Shown here one piece after another: positions 10,661 to 20,063 of a DNA stretch of 64,000 nt. The number at the start of each line of letters is the position of its first letter. The first letter of the stretch is position 1. Origin of the DNA: Mesorhizobium sp. M9A.F.Ca.ET.002.03.1.2 (lineage in GTDB: Bacteria; Pseudomonadota; Alphaproteobacteria; Rhizobiales; Rhizobiaceae); NCBI RefSeq assembly GCF_003952365.1, contig NZ_CP034443.1, positions 3,527,001-3,591,000 of the forward strand. Reading direction: 5' to 3'. The notes below the pieces were generated by a model, which was not told where the DNA came from, ran no database searches, and saw nothing but the letters and a program-made list of their open reading frames with translations. Position numbers and translations under genes: made by a program.

Positions 10661-11602
10661 ATGCAGCACACCGCCACCATCAGTCGCATGAAGGCCGCCG
10701 GCGCCCCGCCCCGGCTGTCGGGCTTCGCACAATGGGCGGATCGCCACTTCAAATGGCTGCTGGTCGCGCCAGCAGTGCTGCTGATCCTGGCGCTGTCGAT
10801 CTATCCGCTGCTGTTTTCGCTGGTCGTATCCTTCATCAACTATGATTTCCAGGTGCCGGGCCACGCCTTTGTCGGACTGAAGAATTTCGAGCGGGTCGTG
10901 TTCGATCCCGTCGCGCGTTGGTCGCTGTTGCTGACAGCGTGGCTGTCGGGGGTCAGCGTCGCCATCGAATTCGTGCTCGGGCTTCTGGTGGCGTTGACCA
11001 TGGTGCGCAGCTTTCCGGGCCGCGGCGTGATCATGTCGATCCTGATCGTGCCGCTGTTCATCAGCCCGGTCATCGTCGGCCAGGCCTGGACGCTGCTGCT
11101 GCAGCGGCCTTTCGGGCCGACCAACTACATCTTGACGCAATTGTTGGGGCAGGAGGTGACGATCGGCTGGATGACCGAAGCTCCATGGCTTTATGCTTCG
11201 CTGATCATCGCCGATGTCTGGCAGTGGACGCCATTCATGTTCGTCATCCTGCTCGCCGGGCTGACCGCCATTCCGCCGAACCTCTATGAGGCGGCGGAAC
11301 TCGACGGCGTCAACGCCTGGCAGGCATTCTGGGCGATAACCCTGCCGCATCTCGCGCCGATGATGCTGCTGGCGCTAACCTTTCGGCTGCTCGACGCCAT
11401 CCGCATGTTCGACACTATTTTCATCATGACCGGCGGCGGGCCGGGCACGCGGACCTATACCGCGTCCTACTATCTCTACACGGTCGGCTTTACCCAGTTC
11501 CATCTGTCGCAGGCGACCGCCGGGAGCTGGCTGTTCCTGATCTTCACCGCGCTCGTGGTGACGCTGCTGGTGCGGCGCCTGTTGAAGGCGGAGCCGGTCT
11601 GA
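10661..11602 (+). CDS. Carbohydrate ABC transporter permease (MalF-type)
   Basis: A 313-residue inner-membrane permease with six predicted helices; the first begins at WLLVAPAVLLILALSIYPLL. The EAA loop is EAAELDGVNAWQAFWAITLP, characteristic of sugar importers. Its stop overlaps the start of the partner permease by one base (TGATG), indicating coupled translation and a heterodimeric pore. Confidence 0.92.
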   Translation: MQHTATISRMKAAGAPPRLSGFAQWADRHFKWLLVAPAVLLILALSIYPLLFSLVVSFINYDFQVPGHAFVGLKNFERVVFDPVARWSLLLTAWLSGVSVAIEFVLGLLVALTMVRSFPGRGVIMSILIVPLFISPVIVGQAWTLLLQRPFGPTNYILTQLLGQEVTIGWMTEAPWLYASLIIADVWQWTPFMFVILLAGLTAIPPNLYEAAELDGVNAWQAFWAITLPHLAPMMLLALTFRLLDAIRMFDTIFIMTGGGPGTRTYTASYYLYTVGFTQFHLSQATAGSWLFLIFTALVVTLLVRRLLKAEPV

Positions 11603-12450
11603 TGGCCGCCGTCGCGCCCGCCCGCCGCAGGAAACGCCGGTCGGTACCCATCGGCCGCATCCTGCTGCTCGGCTTCTTCCTGCTCTTCGTGCTGTGGCCG
11701 CTCTACTGGATGTTCAACACATCAATCAAGCCGAGTGACGACTACCTCACCGTGCCGCCGGTCTGGTTCCCCACCGCGCCGACGCTTGTCCACTACGAAG
11801 CCGCGCTGTTCGCCTATCGCGGCCTCGACGGGCTGATCAACAGCCTGATCATCTCACTGTCGGCAACGGTGCTATCGGCCTTGTTCGGCACGCTGATGGC
11901 CTACAGCCTGGCGCGCTACAACACCGGCGGCCAGCATCTGTCCTTCTGGGTGCTGTCGCAGCGTTTCCTGCCGCCCATCGGCATCGTGCTGCCGGTATTC
12001 CTGATTTATCGCGGCGTCGGCCTCTACGACACGCATATCGGCCTGATCATCGCCTATACGGTGTTCACGCTGCCGGTATCGGTATGGATGATGTTCGCCT
12101 ATTTCCGCGGCATGCCGAAATCGATGGAAGAGGCGGCCCTCGTCGACGGCTGCACGCGCTGGGAAGCGTTCTGGCGCGTCGCGGTGCCGCTCGCCGCGCC
12201 CGGCATCGTCGCGGCGGCCGTCTTCGCCTTCATCGCCTGCTGGACGGAGTTCTTCTTCGCGCTGATCCTGACCAGCCGCACTGCTTTCACGCTGCCAACC
12301 GTGTTCCGCGCCTTCATCGGCTTCCAGGGCGCGCAATATGGCGAGGCGGCAGCCCTTGCCATCGTCTCCCTCGTGCCGTCGATCGCGCTGGGAGTACTTG
12401 CTCAACGACATCTCGTGCGCGGGCTGACGCTCGGCGCCGTTCGCGGATAG
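11602..12450 (+). CDS. Carbohydrate ABC transporter permease (MalG-type)
   Basis: Partner permease of 282 residues: a short basic N-terminus, a first helix at [19 protein letters not shown], the conserved [10 protein letters not shown] after helix 1, and the EAA loop [20 protein letters not shown]. It lies directly before the ATPase gene (11 bp gap). Confidence 0.92.
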   Translation: MAAVAPARRRKRRSVPIGRILLLGFFLLFVLWPLYWMFNTSIKPSDDYLTVPPVWFPTAPTLVHYEAALFAYRGLDGLINSLIISLSATVLSALFGTLMAYSLARYNTGGQHLSFWVLSQRFLPPIGIVLPVFLIYRGVGLYDTHIGLIIAYTVFTLPVSVWMMFAYFRGMPKSMEEAALVDGCTRWEAFWRVAVPLAAPGIVAAAVFAFIACWTEFFFALILTSRTAFTLPTVFRAFIGFQGAQYGEAAALAIVSLVPSIALGVLAQRHLVRGLTLGAVRG

Positions 12451-12461
12451 AAGGGATCGGC

Positions 12462-13325
12462 ATGGCCGAAGTCAGGATCACCGGCTTGCACAAGCGCTAC
12501 GGCGCCTTCCATGCCGTGCGTGGCATAGACCTCGATATTCGCGATGGCGAGTTCACCGTGCTGGTCGGCCCGTCCGGCTGTGGCAAGAGTACGCTGCTGC
12601 GGACCATCGCAGGGCTGGAGGAAAGTTCGGAAGGCACGATCGAGATTGGCGGCGAAGTGGTCAACGATTTCCGACCGCGCGACCGCGACGTGGCGATGGT
12701 GTTTCAAGATTATGCCCTTTATCCGCACATGAGCGTGGCGAAGAACATCGGCTTCGGCCTGAAGGCTCGCAAGATGCCCAAGCCAGAGGTGGAGGCACGC
12801 GTCGCCGAGGCGGCGCGCATGCTTGGCATCACTCCGCTGCTCAGGCGCTTTCCGCGTCAATTGTCCGGCGGACAGCGCCAGCGCGTCGCCATCGGCCGCG
12901 CTATAGTCCGCAACCCGCGCATCTTCCTGTTCGACGAGCCGCTGTCCAATCTCGACGCGCAGCTTCGCGACGAAATGCGCGGCGAGATCAAGCGCCTTCA
13001 CCAGGACATCGCCACAACGATGATCTACGTCACCCATGACCAGATCGAGGCGATGACGCTGGCCGACCGCATCGTGCTGATGCGCGACGGGCTGATCGAG
13101 CAGCAGGGCGCGCCGCTCGACCTGTTCGAGCGCCCCGCCTCGACCTTCGTCGCTGGTTTTCTCGGTTCTCCGCGCATGAGCTTCCTGCCGGGCACGCTGA
13201 AGCTGGACGGCGGCGCTGCCGCCATCCGGCTCGCCGATGCGCTGCTTCCGGTCGCACCCGGCCGGCCCTCAATGGCGCCACCGACGGACAGCCAGTGCTG
13301 CTCGGGCTGCGGCCGGAACATCTGA
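12462..13325 (+). CDS. Sugar ABC transporter ATP-binding protein (MalK/UgpC-like), truncated by frameshift
   Basis: Energising ATPase of the importer. The nucleotide-binding domain is complete: Walker A GPSGCGKS, signature LSGGQRQR, Walker [13 protein letters not shown] and H-loop YVTHD all appear in the first 210 residues. The frame then leaves the TOBE domain and ends after 287 residues with an unrelated tail (MAPPTDSQ to NI). The expected TOBE sequence LLGLRPEHL continues in another frame at once, so one base appears to be missing near 13263-13272. The enzyme may lack its regulatory C-terminus, or the base call is wrong. Confidence 0.85.
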   Translation: MAEVRITGLHKRYGAFHAVRGIDLDIRDGEFTVLVGPSGCGKSTLLRTIAGLEESSEGTIEIGGEVVNDFRPRDRDVAMVFQDYALYPHMSVAKNIGFGLKARKMPKPEVEARVAEAARMLGITPLLRRFPRQLSGGQRQRVAIGRAIVRNPRIFLFDEPLSNLDAQLRDEMRGEIKRLHQDIATTMIYVTHDQIEAMTLADRIVLMRDGLIEQQGAPLDLFERPASTFVAGFLGSPRMSFLPGTLKLDGGAAAIRLADALLPVAPGRPSMAPPTDSQCCSGCGRNI

Positions 13326-13555
13326 CTCGCGCGCACGCAGCAGCACCTGCGCAGGGCACATTTCGCTACGACGCAACGATCGACCTGCTGCAGCCGACCG
13401 GTTCGCGCAGCTATGCGACCTTCCGTCTCGCCGGCGCGCCGGTGATGGCGGAACTGCAGGCGCACGACGTCAGCCGTCCCGGCGAGAGGCTGCCGATCGA
13501 CATCAACATGAACCGGGCCTCCATTTTCGACGCTAGGACCGAGCGAGCGATTTGA
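13271..13555 (+). pseudogene. Detached C-terminal TOBE part of the sugar ABC ATPase
   Basis: Read from 13271 this frame gives [18 protein letters not shown] and runs through a second strand-rich OB repeat to the stop at 13553-13555. That is the missing end of the ATPase just upstream, with no start codon or ribosome site of its own. Restoring one base around 13263-13272 would join both parts into a normal protein of about 364 residues. Confidence 0.8.
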
Positions 13556-13759
13556 CGAGGCAGCATCTCGAGCGTGGCTCATTCCCGGCAACCATCGTGA
13601 GCAGGATCAGCATTCGGCGGCACCCCTCTGCCACAGTCGAACATCTTGCTCCTGACGCTGGTCCAAGATCGCAACGGAAGTTCAATTTCATTTCCTGGGC
13701 AGCCCGTCATAATAAGGCTGGCGGCGGCATTGCAGGCATGTCTCGAGGAGGAGATGAAA

Positions 13760-15103
13760 ATGCGGCTCAACAGGCCTTTTATTTTTGCAGGTAAAGTTTC
13801 ATCGACGCTTTTTCCCGCAGCAGGGAGGAAACAGCATCGACGTTCGGCCATCCTGGCATGTGCGGCTGTGGTGGCCGGTTCCGCAATCGCTGGTTTCGGG
13901 GCACAAGGCGCCGAGATGGGAAACTGGATCACCACCTGGGCTGCCACACCTGCTCCGCGCTGGTCGGATGATCTTCCTGCGCCTTTCGGAGTGCCGGAGG
14001 TGCTGGAGAATCAGACCGTCCGCCAAGTTGCCCGCATCAGTGTTGGGGGCAACAGCGTCCGGGTTGTCCTATCGAACGCCTTCAGCGCTAAGCCGCTGAC
14101 CATCGGTGCCGGCAGCGTAGCAATAGCAGGCAAGGACGGCGCCGTCGATCAGGCGACCCTGAAGCCCCTCACATGGGGCGGCAAGAGTTCTGTGGTCATT
14201 CCGGCGGGAGCCCCGATCCTCAGTGACCCCGTCGCCCTCCCGGCAGAAGCGCTTTCCGACATCTCGGTCAGCATCTTCCTGCCGAAGAAGACGGCGCTCT
14301 CGTCGGTGCATTGGGATGGTGTGCAAACCGCCTATATCTCCGGTCCGGGCAATTTCACAAATGACGCAGCGTTTGAAGCTGACAGCACACTCAAATCTCG
14401 CCTTTTTCTAAGCGATATATGGATTGACGCCGCGCCGGAATCCCAAGCGATCGTGTTTTTCGGGGATTCCATCACGGATGGGAATTGCTCGACCCCCGAT
14501 GCCAATAATCGCTGGCCAGACCAAGTCGCCAAGCGATTGCAGGAGGCCAACCGCAAGGTCGCGGTGGTCAACGAAGCTTTTTCGGGCAATCGCGTGTTGA
14601 CCGACGGTATGGGTGTCAATGCTCTGGCACGTTTCGATTCTGATGTCCTGAGCCATCCCAATGTCTCGACCGTCGTCGTGATGATGGGCATCAACGATAT
14701 CGGTTGGCCCGGCGAAAAAGCAATCACGCCGGACGATAAGGAACCGATCGCCGAAGACATCATCAGCGGATACAAACAACTCATCGACCGCGCGCATGCC
14801 CATGGCATACGCATCGTAGGTGCGACGTTGACCCCTTTCGCCGACACCTTCAAAGGGCTTCCTACCGAGGGCTACTACACACCCGAGAAGGAAAAGATAC
14901 GCGTCACTGTGAATGAATGGATCCGCTCCGGCGGCGGCTTTGACGGCGTGATCGACTTCGACAAGGTGATGGAAGACCCGGCCAAGCCGGGATACCTGCG
15001 CGACGACTACGACTGCGGCGATAACCTCCATCCCAATGACGCGGGATATAAGGCTATGGCGGACGCGGTCGATCTCGATCTCCTGTTGGGACCAGCTAAA
15101 TAG
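13760..15103 (+). CDS. Secreted SGNH/GDSL-family hydrolase
   Basis: A 447-residue esterase-type enzyme. The basic N-terminus and hydrophobic stretch at 29-46 form a signal sequence ending near GAQGAE. The catalytic domain carries block I GDSITDG with nucleophile Ser237, block III GINDI and the C-terminal DNLHPNDAGY with the Asp/His pair. An all-beta region at about 80-225 precedes it, as in many plant-polymer or polysaccharide deacetylating SGNH enzymes. The second of two neighbouring ATGs (13760) is chosen because GAGGAGGAG then sits at a normal distance. Its natural ester substrate is unknown. Confidence 0.85.
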   Translation: MRLNRPFIFAGKVSSTLFPAAGRKQHRRSAILACAAVVAGSAIAGFGAQGAEMGNWITTWAATPAPRWSDDLPAPFGVPEVLENQTVRQVARISVGGNSVRVVLSNAFSAKPLTIGAGSVAIAGKDGAVDQATLKPLTWGGKSSVVIPAGAPILSDPVALPAEALSDISVSIFLPKKTALSSVHWDGVQTAYISGPGNFTNDAAFEADSTLKSRLFLSDIWIDAAPESQAIVFFGDSITDGNCSTPDANNRWPDQVAKRLQEANRKVAVVNEAFSGNRVLTDGMGVNALARFDSDVLSHPNVSTVVVMMGINDIGWPGEKAITPDDKEPIAEDIISGYKQLIDRAHAHGIRIVGATLTPFADTFKGLPTEGYYTPEKEKIRVTVNEWIRSGGGFDGVIDFDKVMEDPAKPGYLRDDYDCGDNLHPNDAGYKAMADAVDLDLLLGPAK

Positions 15104-15112
15104 GTCGCTACT

Positions 15113-15158
15113 GACCCTTGCCGTGCGGCTCAGGCACCGCGGCAAGGGTCGCCCCTTT
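15113..15158 (+). terminator. Rho-independent terminator after the SGNH hydrolase gene
   Basis: An 11-bp stem GACCCTTGCCG/CGGCAAGGGTC (15113-15123 with 15140-15150) is followed by GCCCCTTTT. It starts ten bases after the stop codon. Confidence 0.85.
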
Positions 15159-15385
15159 TGGCTGAACACAGGCCTGCAGATCGCAAGGTTTGCTTCCTGC
15201 CCATGTCCGACAAGCAGGGTGTGAAATATTTTTCTGTGAATGAATTTTATTGAGCGGGTGAGGCGATCGCAAAATTGCCCGGGGAGCGGGTTTCGATCAT
15301 CCGACAGCGTGAAAAGCCGGACGCGGCGGTTTCTTTGGCGGCCGCGCCCCTTTGATCGATAGACGCGGTAGTGGATAAGCCTTGC

Positions 15386-16669
15386 ATGAACATTGTGATG
15401 TTTACCAACACATTCAGCCCGCATGTAGGCGGCGTTGCACACAGCGTCGCGTGGTTGTCGGAGACGCTGCGTGAGTTGGGACATGCAGTCCTGATCGTCG
15501 CGCCGGACTATGCGGAAGCAGTTCGATCAGAAAGCGACATCATTCGCGTCCCTGCGATCCAGAATTTTAACGGGAGCGATTTTTCGGTGCCGATCCCGTT
15601 CACCCGCTCTCTCGAGAAGACGCTGAACGCCTTCGAGCCGGATATTATCCATTCGCACCACCCGTTTCTCCTCGGCGACACCGCCCTTCGCACCGCCGCG
15701 TCGCGATCGTTGCCGGCCATATTCACCTATCACACCCGCTACGAACTCTACGGACACTACGTTGCGCAGGATGCACCGGTCCTCCAACGGCTCGTGCTCA
15801 GCCTTGCGGCGGGCTACTGCGATCTGTGCGACCATATCATCGCTCCAACGCTCAGCATTGCCGACCTCTTGCGCCACCACGATGTCACCAAACCGATCAC
15901 CATAATCCCGACAGGGATTGATCTGGCCAGGTTCTCCAACGGAGATCGGCTGAGATTGCGGAGCCGCTTGGGAATAGCGGAAACCGATTTCATCGTCGGG
16001 CACGTAGGCCGGTTGGCGCCGGAGAAGAACCTGACTTACCTCACCGAAGCAGTCTGCCTGTTTCTTTCGCAGAATGAGCGCACGCATTTTATCGTCGCCG
16101 GCGACGGTTCGTCAGCGTCCGAAATGCGCCGGATGCTGGATGAAGCTGGTCTTCAGGACAGATGCCATCTGCTGGGCATGGTCGAAGGCGCCGATCTGGC
16201 CGACGTCTATGCCGCCATGGACGTCTTCGCCTTCTCGTCGCGCTCCGAAACCCAGGGTCTTGTGCTCGTCGAGGCCATGGCAGCCGGCATTCCCGTGGTT
16301 GGGCTTGATGAACCTGGAGTCCGTGAAGTGGTACACAACGGAAAGAACGGCCATCTCCTGTCAGCCGATGCGTCCCCAGCCCAATTCTCAAAAGCTCTCG
16401 CCAAGGTCCGCGCGATCACTCCACCGGGCCGAGCAGCGCTGCAAGAAGAAGCCGGACGGACTGCGGCCTCCTATTCACGATCTTCGACCGCCCAGCAGAC
16501 CATCGATCTCTATTCGCGCGCTGTCGCGAGCCATATCGGTACCCGAGCTATCGGCACTCGCTCCTTTGAGGCGACGCTCGAAGGTCTCAAGCAGGAATGG
16601 AGAATCCTCGCCAACCTTGCGAATGCCGTCAAGGACGCGGTGGCGACGCGCAGTGACCCCGTAAAGTGA
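15386..16669 (+). CDS. Glycosyltransferase family 4 protein
   Basis: A 427-residue retaining GT-B glycosyltransferase. The N-terminal Rossmann domain opens MNIVMFTNTFSPHVGGVA, with the glycine-rich loop for the acceptor side, and carries DIIHSHHPFL. The C-terminal donor domain has GHVGRLAPEKN and the E-x7-E motif in SETQGLVLVEAM. It resembles diacylglycerol or mannosyl transferases of the SqdX/PimB group. ATG 15386 is preferred over GTG 15371 because the family normally begins there, but neither has a good ribosome site. It is a single-gene unit with a terminator in front. Confidence 0.85.
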   Translation: MNIVMFTNTFSPHVGGVAHSVAWLSETLRELGHAVLIVAPDYAEAVRSESDIIRVPAIQNFNGSDFSVPIPFTRSLEKTLNAFEPDIIHSHHPFLLGDTALRTAASRSLPAIFTYHTRYELYGHYVAQDAPVLQRLVLSLAAGYCDLCDHIIAPTLSIADLLRHHDVTKPITIIPTGIDLARFSNGDRLRLRSRLGIAETDFIVGHVGRLAPEKNLTYLTEAVCLFLSQNERTHFIVAGDGSSASEMRRMLDEAGLQDRCHLLGMVEGADLADVYAAMDVFAFSSRSETQGLVLVEAMAAGIPVVGLDEPGVREVVHNGKNGHLLSADASPAQFSKALAKVRAITPPGRAALQEEAGRTAASYSRSSTAQQTIDLYSRAVASHIGTRAIGTRSFEATLEGLKQEWRILANLANAVKDAVATRSDPVK

Positions 16670-16801
16670 CTGTGGAACCTTGGCTTGATGCGCCGATGGG
16701 TCCTGCTCGATGCGATTGGCTGGACGCAGGCGTTTGAGCGACAAGGTTGCCGGCGTTTGGTGACCGACGCAGCATAGCCAACCCATCCAGAATGGTTCCT
16801 G

Positions 16802-16907
16802 TTGATCCACAATATGGATCAAATCTCCGCCACAAGTTGCTTGATATTCAACCAATCGCGTGCGAATAAATCCATCATGCGAAATAACAGGTCCATATTG
16901 TAGACCT
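16802..16907 (+). promoter_or_regulatory. Candidate operators upstream of the TRAP operon
   Basis: The 336-bp gap before the TRAP genes holds two dyads: TTGATCC-N7-GGATCAA (16802-16822) and AGGTC-N9-GACCT (16889-16907). Their centres are reverse complements of each other (ACAATATGGA and TCCATATTGT). They are likely binding sites for a regulator of the downstream genes; the IclR protein encoded in the operon is a candidate. I see no other gene in the gap. Confidence 0.45.
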
Positions 16908-17005
16908 ATTATTCGAGGCCCGGAGGAGCGGGAGGAGATCGCATCGTTCCGGTTTCGGCCTGAACGTTCAGGCCGGGCGCCGGTTCGAGTGGAGGAGCTT
17001 GAAGC

Positions 17006-18874
17006 ATGACAGCTGCCAGCAACAACACGATGATCGTTGATACGCCGGCCGAGGTGCTGGATGCACGGCCCGGTTCGCGGCTGATGTGGCCGGTCGAGGC
17101 AGCGGCTTCGATCCTGCTCGTCCTCGTCGTCGGCCTGCTGCTTGCCGGCGTCATCTCGCGCTACGTGCTGTCGCTGCCGATCGTCTGGATCGACGAGGCC
17201 GCCTCCATCTCCTTTCTCTGGCTCGCCATGCTCGGCTCGGCAATCGCCATCGACCGTAACGAGCACCTGCGTCTTACCGTCTTCCTCGGCATGATCCCCG
17301 AGCGCGCCCGCGACTTCGTGAACGCGCTTGCTTTGCTCGTTGTGGCGACGGTGCTGCTCGCGTTGATCGTGCCGGCAAGCCAGTATGTAGGGGATGAGTG
17401 GTACGTCACTTCGGCGGCGCTCAACATTCCAATGAGCTTCCGCGCCTCGGCAATTGTCGTTGGGCTGGCGCTGATGTCCGTCATCGCCGTGGGCCACGCG
17501 ATCCGCGCGGCGACGCTTGCCAACCTGGCCGCCGCTATCGCCGTTATCGCTGTACTGGCTTTGTTCGGCTGGCTGCTTTCGCCGTGGTTTCTCACGCTCG
17601 GCTACGCCAATATCCCGATCTTCCTCGTCGGCGTGGTGGCCGTCTGCCTCCTGCTCGGTGTGCCGATCGCTTTCTGTTTCGGCATCGGCACGATCGCCTT
17701 TATCGCCTTCAGCACCCATGTGCCGATGATCGTGCTTGTCGGGCGCATCGACGAAGGGATGTCGAGCCTCATCTTGCTGTCGGTGCCGATCTTCGTTCTG
17801 CTCGGCTGTGTGCTCGACGCGACAGGCATGGGCAAGGCGATCGTGGAGTTCATGGCGTCGCTGCTCGGCCATGTGAAAGCCGGTATGTCCTATGTGCTGC
17901 TAGGCTCGCTGTTCCTCGTCTCGGGCATTTCCGGTTCGAAGGTTTCCGACATGGCGACCGTCGCTCCGGCACTCTTCCCCGAGATGAAGCGGCGCGGCCA
18001 CAAGCCCAAGGAGATGATCGCGTTGCTGGCAACCGGCGCTGCGATGGCCGATACGGTGCCGCCGTCCATCGTGCTGATTGTGCTCGGCTCGGTCGCCGGC
18101 GTTTCGATCGCCGCGCTTTTCACCAGCGGCTTCGTCATCGCCATGGTTCTGTTGCTCGTCCTTGCGGTGCTGGCGCGCTGGAAGGCCTCGGGCGAAAGCA
18201 TGGAAGGCGTACATCGCGCTCCGTTTTCGGTTGTGTGGAAGACGCTGCTCGTCTCCGCCCCCGCACTGGTGCTTCCCTTCCTTATTCGCGGTGCAGTCGG
18301 CGGCGGCGTCGCCACCGCCACCGAGGTTTCCACGATCGCCGTGCTCTACGCGCTGGTCATCGGCGCGTTGTTTTATGGCGGCATCGGCGCGAAGAAGTTC
18401 TACGCCATGCTGGTCGAGACGGCGGCGCTGTCTGGCGCCATCCTGCTCATCCTCGGCACCGCCTCGGCGATGGCCTGGGCGCTGACGCAAACCGGCTTCG
18501 CCAACCAGTTGGCCGTCTACATGACGGACCTGCCGGGAGGCTGGTTCTCCTTCATGCTCGTCACGATCGCCGTCTTCATGGTTCTCGGCTGCGTCCTTGA
18601 AGGTCTGCCGGCGATCGTTCTGATGGCGCCGATCATGTTCCCGATCGCCGCCCGGCTGGGCATCAACGACGTGCACTATTCGATGGTCGTCGTGACAGCA
18701 ATGAACATCGGGCTCATGGCCCCGCCCATTGGCATCGGCTTCTACATCGCCTGCAAGATCGGCGACGTCTCGCCCGACGAGGCCATGAATGCCATCTGGC
18801 CCTATCTCGGTGCGTTGCTTGTCGGCCTGTTGCTGATCGCCGCCGTCCCGGCGCTGTCGATAGCCTATCTCTAG
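17006..18874 (+). CDS. TRAP transporter fused permease (DctQ-DctM)
   Basis: One 622-residue membrane protein joins the small four-helix DctQ part (about residues 25-165) to the large DctM part (about 200-620). Visible DctM landmarks include GVPIAFCFGIGT, the GISGSKVSDMATVAP stretch and GLMAPPIGIGFYIA. It works as a sodium-driven uptake channel with the periplasmic receptor encoded 30 bp downstream. The ATG has GGAGGAG upstream. Substrates of this type are usually organic acids. Confidence 0.93.
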   Translation: MTAASNNTMIVDTPAEVLDARPGSRLMWPVEAAASILLVLVVGLLLAGVISRYVLSLPIVWIDEAASISFLWLAMLGSAIAIDRNEHLRLTVFLGMIPERARDFVNALALLVVATVLLALIVPASQYVGDEWYVTSAALNIPMSFRASAIVVGLALMSVIAVGHAIRAATLANLAAAIAVIAVLALFGWLLSPWFLTLGYANIPIFLVGVVAVCLLLGVPIAFCFGIGTIAFIAFSTHVPMIVLVGRIDEGMSSLILLSVPIFVLLGCVLDATGMGKAIVEFMASLLGHVKAGMSYVLLGSLFLVSGISGSKVSDMATVAPALFPEMKRRGHKPKEMIALLATGAAMADTVPPSIVLIVLGSVAGVSIAALFTSGFVIAMVLLLVLAVLARWKASGESMEGVHRAPFSVVWKTLLVSAPALVLPFLIRGAVGGGVATATEVSTIAVLYALVIGALFYGGIGAKKFYAMLVETAALSGAILLILGTASAMAWALTQTGFANQLAVYMTDLPGGWFSFMLVTIAVFMVLGCVLEGLPAIVLMAPIMFPIAARLGINDVHYSMVVVTAMNIGLMAPPIGIGFYIACKIGDVSPDEAMNAIWPYLGALLVGLLLIAAVPALSIAYL

Positions 18875-18904
18875 GCACTCGGATTTAAACCAGGAGGAAA
18901 CACA

Positions 18905-19921
18905 ATGAATATCACCCGCCGCACCTTGCTGATAGGTACAGCCGCATCCATCCCGCTCGTGAGCACCATCCGCTACGCCGGGGCTCAGGCGGCGGAGTTC
19001 AACTACAAATACGCCAACAACCTGCCGCTCACCCACCCGATGAACCTGCGTGCGCAGGAAGCCGTCGACAAGATCCGCGAGGAGACCGGCGGCCGCGTCG
19101 CCATCCAGATATTCCCCAGCAACCAGCTCGGCGCCGACACGGACATGCTGAGCCAGGTTCGCTCGGGCGGCGTCGAATTCTTCACGCTGTCGCCGCTGAT
19201 CCTTTCCACGCTTGTCGCCAATGCCTCGATCAGCGGCATCGGCTTCGCCTTCCCGAATTACGACGCCGTTTGGGCGGCGATGGATGGCGACCTCGGCAAA
19301 TACGTGCGTGGCGAGATCGAAAAATCGAACCTGGTCGTCATGGACAAGATCTGGGACAACGGCTTCCGCCAGATCACCAGTTCCGTCGGCCCGATCTTGA
19401 CGCCCGCGAACCTTGAGGGCTTCAAGATTCGCGTTCCGGTCAGCCCGCTCTGGACCTCCATGTTCACCGCCTTCAAGTCGGCGCCGGCCAGCATCAACTT
19501 CGCCGAGGTGTATTCGGCGCTGCAGACAAAGATCGTCGACGGGCAGGAAAACCCGCTCGCCATCATCTCGACGGCCAAGCTCTACGAAGTGCAGCAATTC
19601 TGCTCGGTCACCAACCACATGTGGGACGGCTTCTGGTTCCTCGCCAACAAGCGGGCTTGGGAAGCGATGCCGGAAGATGTGCGCGAAATCGTCGCCAGGA
19701 ACCTCAACGAGGCCGGCGTAAAGGAGCGTGAGGACGTCGCCAAGCTCAATGCCACGCTTGAGGAGGAACTCGCCGCCAAGGGCATGAAGATCAACAAGCC
19801 GGATGCTGTCCCGTTCCGGCAGACGCTGAAGGACGCCGGCTTCTACGCCGAGTGGAAAGGCAAATATGGCGACGAAGCCTGGGCGATCTTGGAAAAGGCT
19901 GTTGGCGCCAGCCTGACCTGA
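18905..19921 (+). CDS. TRAP transporter substrate-binding protein DctP
   Basis: Periplasmic receptor of 338 residues. The N-terminus MNITRRTLLIGTAASIPL is a twin-arginine-type signal, cleaved near YAGAQA. The DctP signature spans DMLSQVRSGGVEFF and FKIRVPVSPLWTSMF; this Arg binds the carboxylate of the ligand in known structures. The ribosome site AGGAGGA is strong. It acts with the fused permease in front, probably on a carboxylic acid that the SDR and ligase genes downstream then process. Confidence 0.92.
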   Translation: MNITRRTLLIGTAASIPLVSTIRYAGAQAAEFNYKYANNLPLTHPMNLRAQEAVDKIREETGGRVAIQIFPSNQLGADTDMLSQVRSGGVEFFTLSPLILSTLVANASISGIGFAFPNYDAVWAAMDGDLGKYVRGEIEKSNLVVMDKIWDNGFRQITSSVGPILTPANLEGFKIRVPVSPLWTSMFTAFKSAPASINFAEVYSALQTKIVDGQENPLAIISTAKLYEVQQFCSVTNHMWDGFWFLANKRAWEAMPEDVREIVARNLNEAGVKEREDVAKLNATLEEELAAKGMKINKPDAVPFRQTLKDAGFYAEWKGKYGDEAWAILEKAVGASLT

Positions 19922-20063
19922 GCGCCGGGCCGCTTCCCACGAAGGCAGCGCAGTAAAACATCGCGGCTTTTCGGACGGGATCGTACAGAAAGCGAAATTC
20001 TGGCGGGCCGGCCACGTGGCTCGCCCGCCAGATAACAGGCGCGGTTTTCTAAGGAATTCGAAG

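Noticed and set aside
13260..13330. Programmed -1 frameshift in the sugar importer ATPase
   Set aside because: No slippery heptamer or following stem is apparent, and TOBE domains are not known to be made by recoding; a lost base is simpler.
15371..15385. GTG 15371 as glycosyltransferase start
   Set aside because: ATG 15386 gives the usual family N-terminus MNIVMFTNTF; no ribosome site favours the earlier codon.
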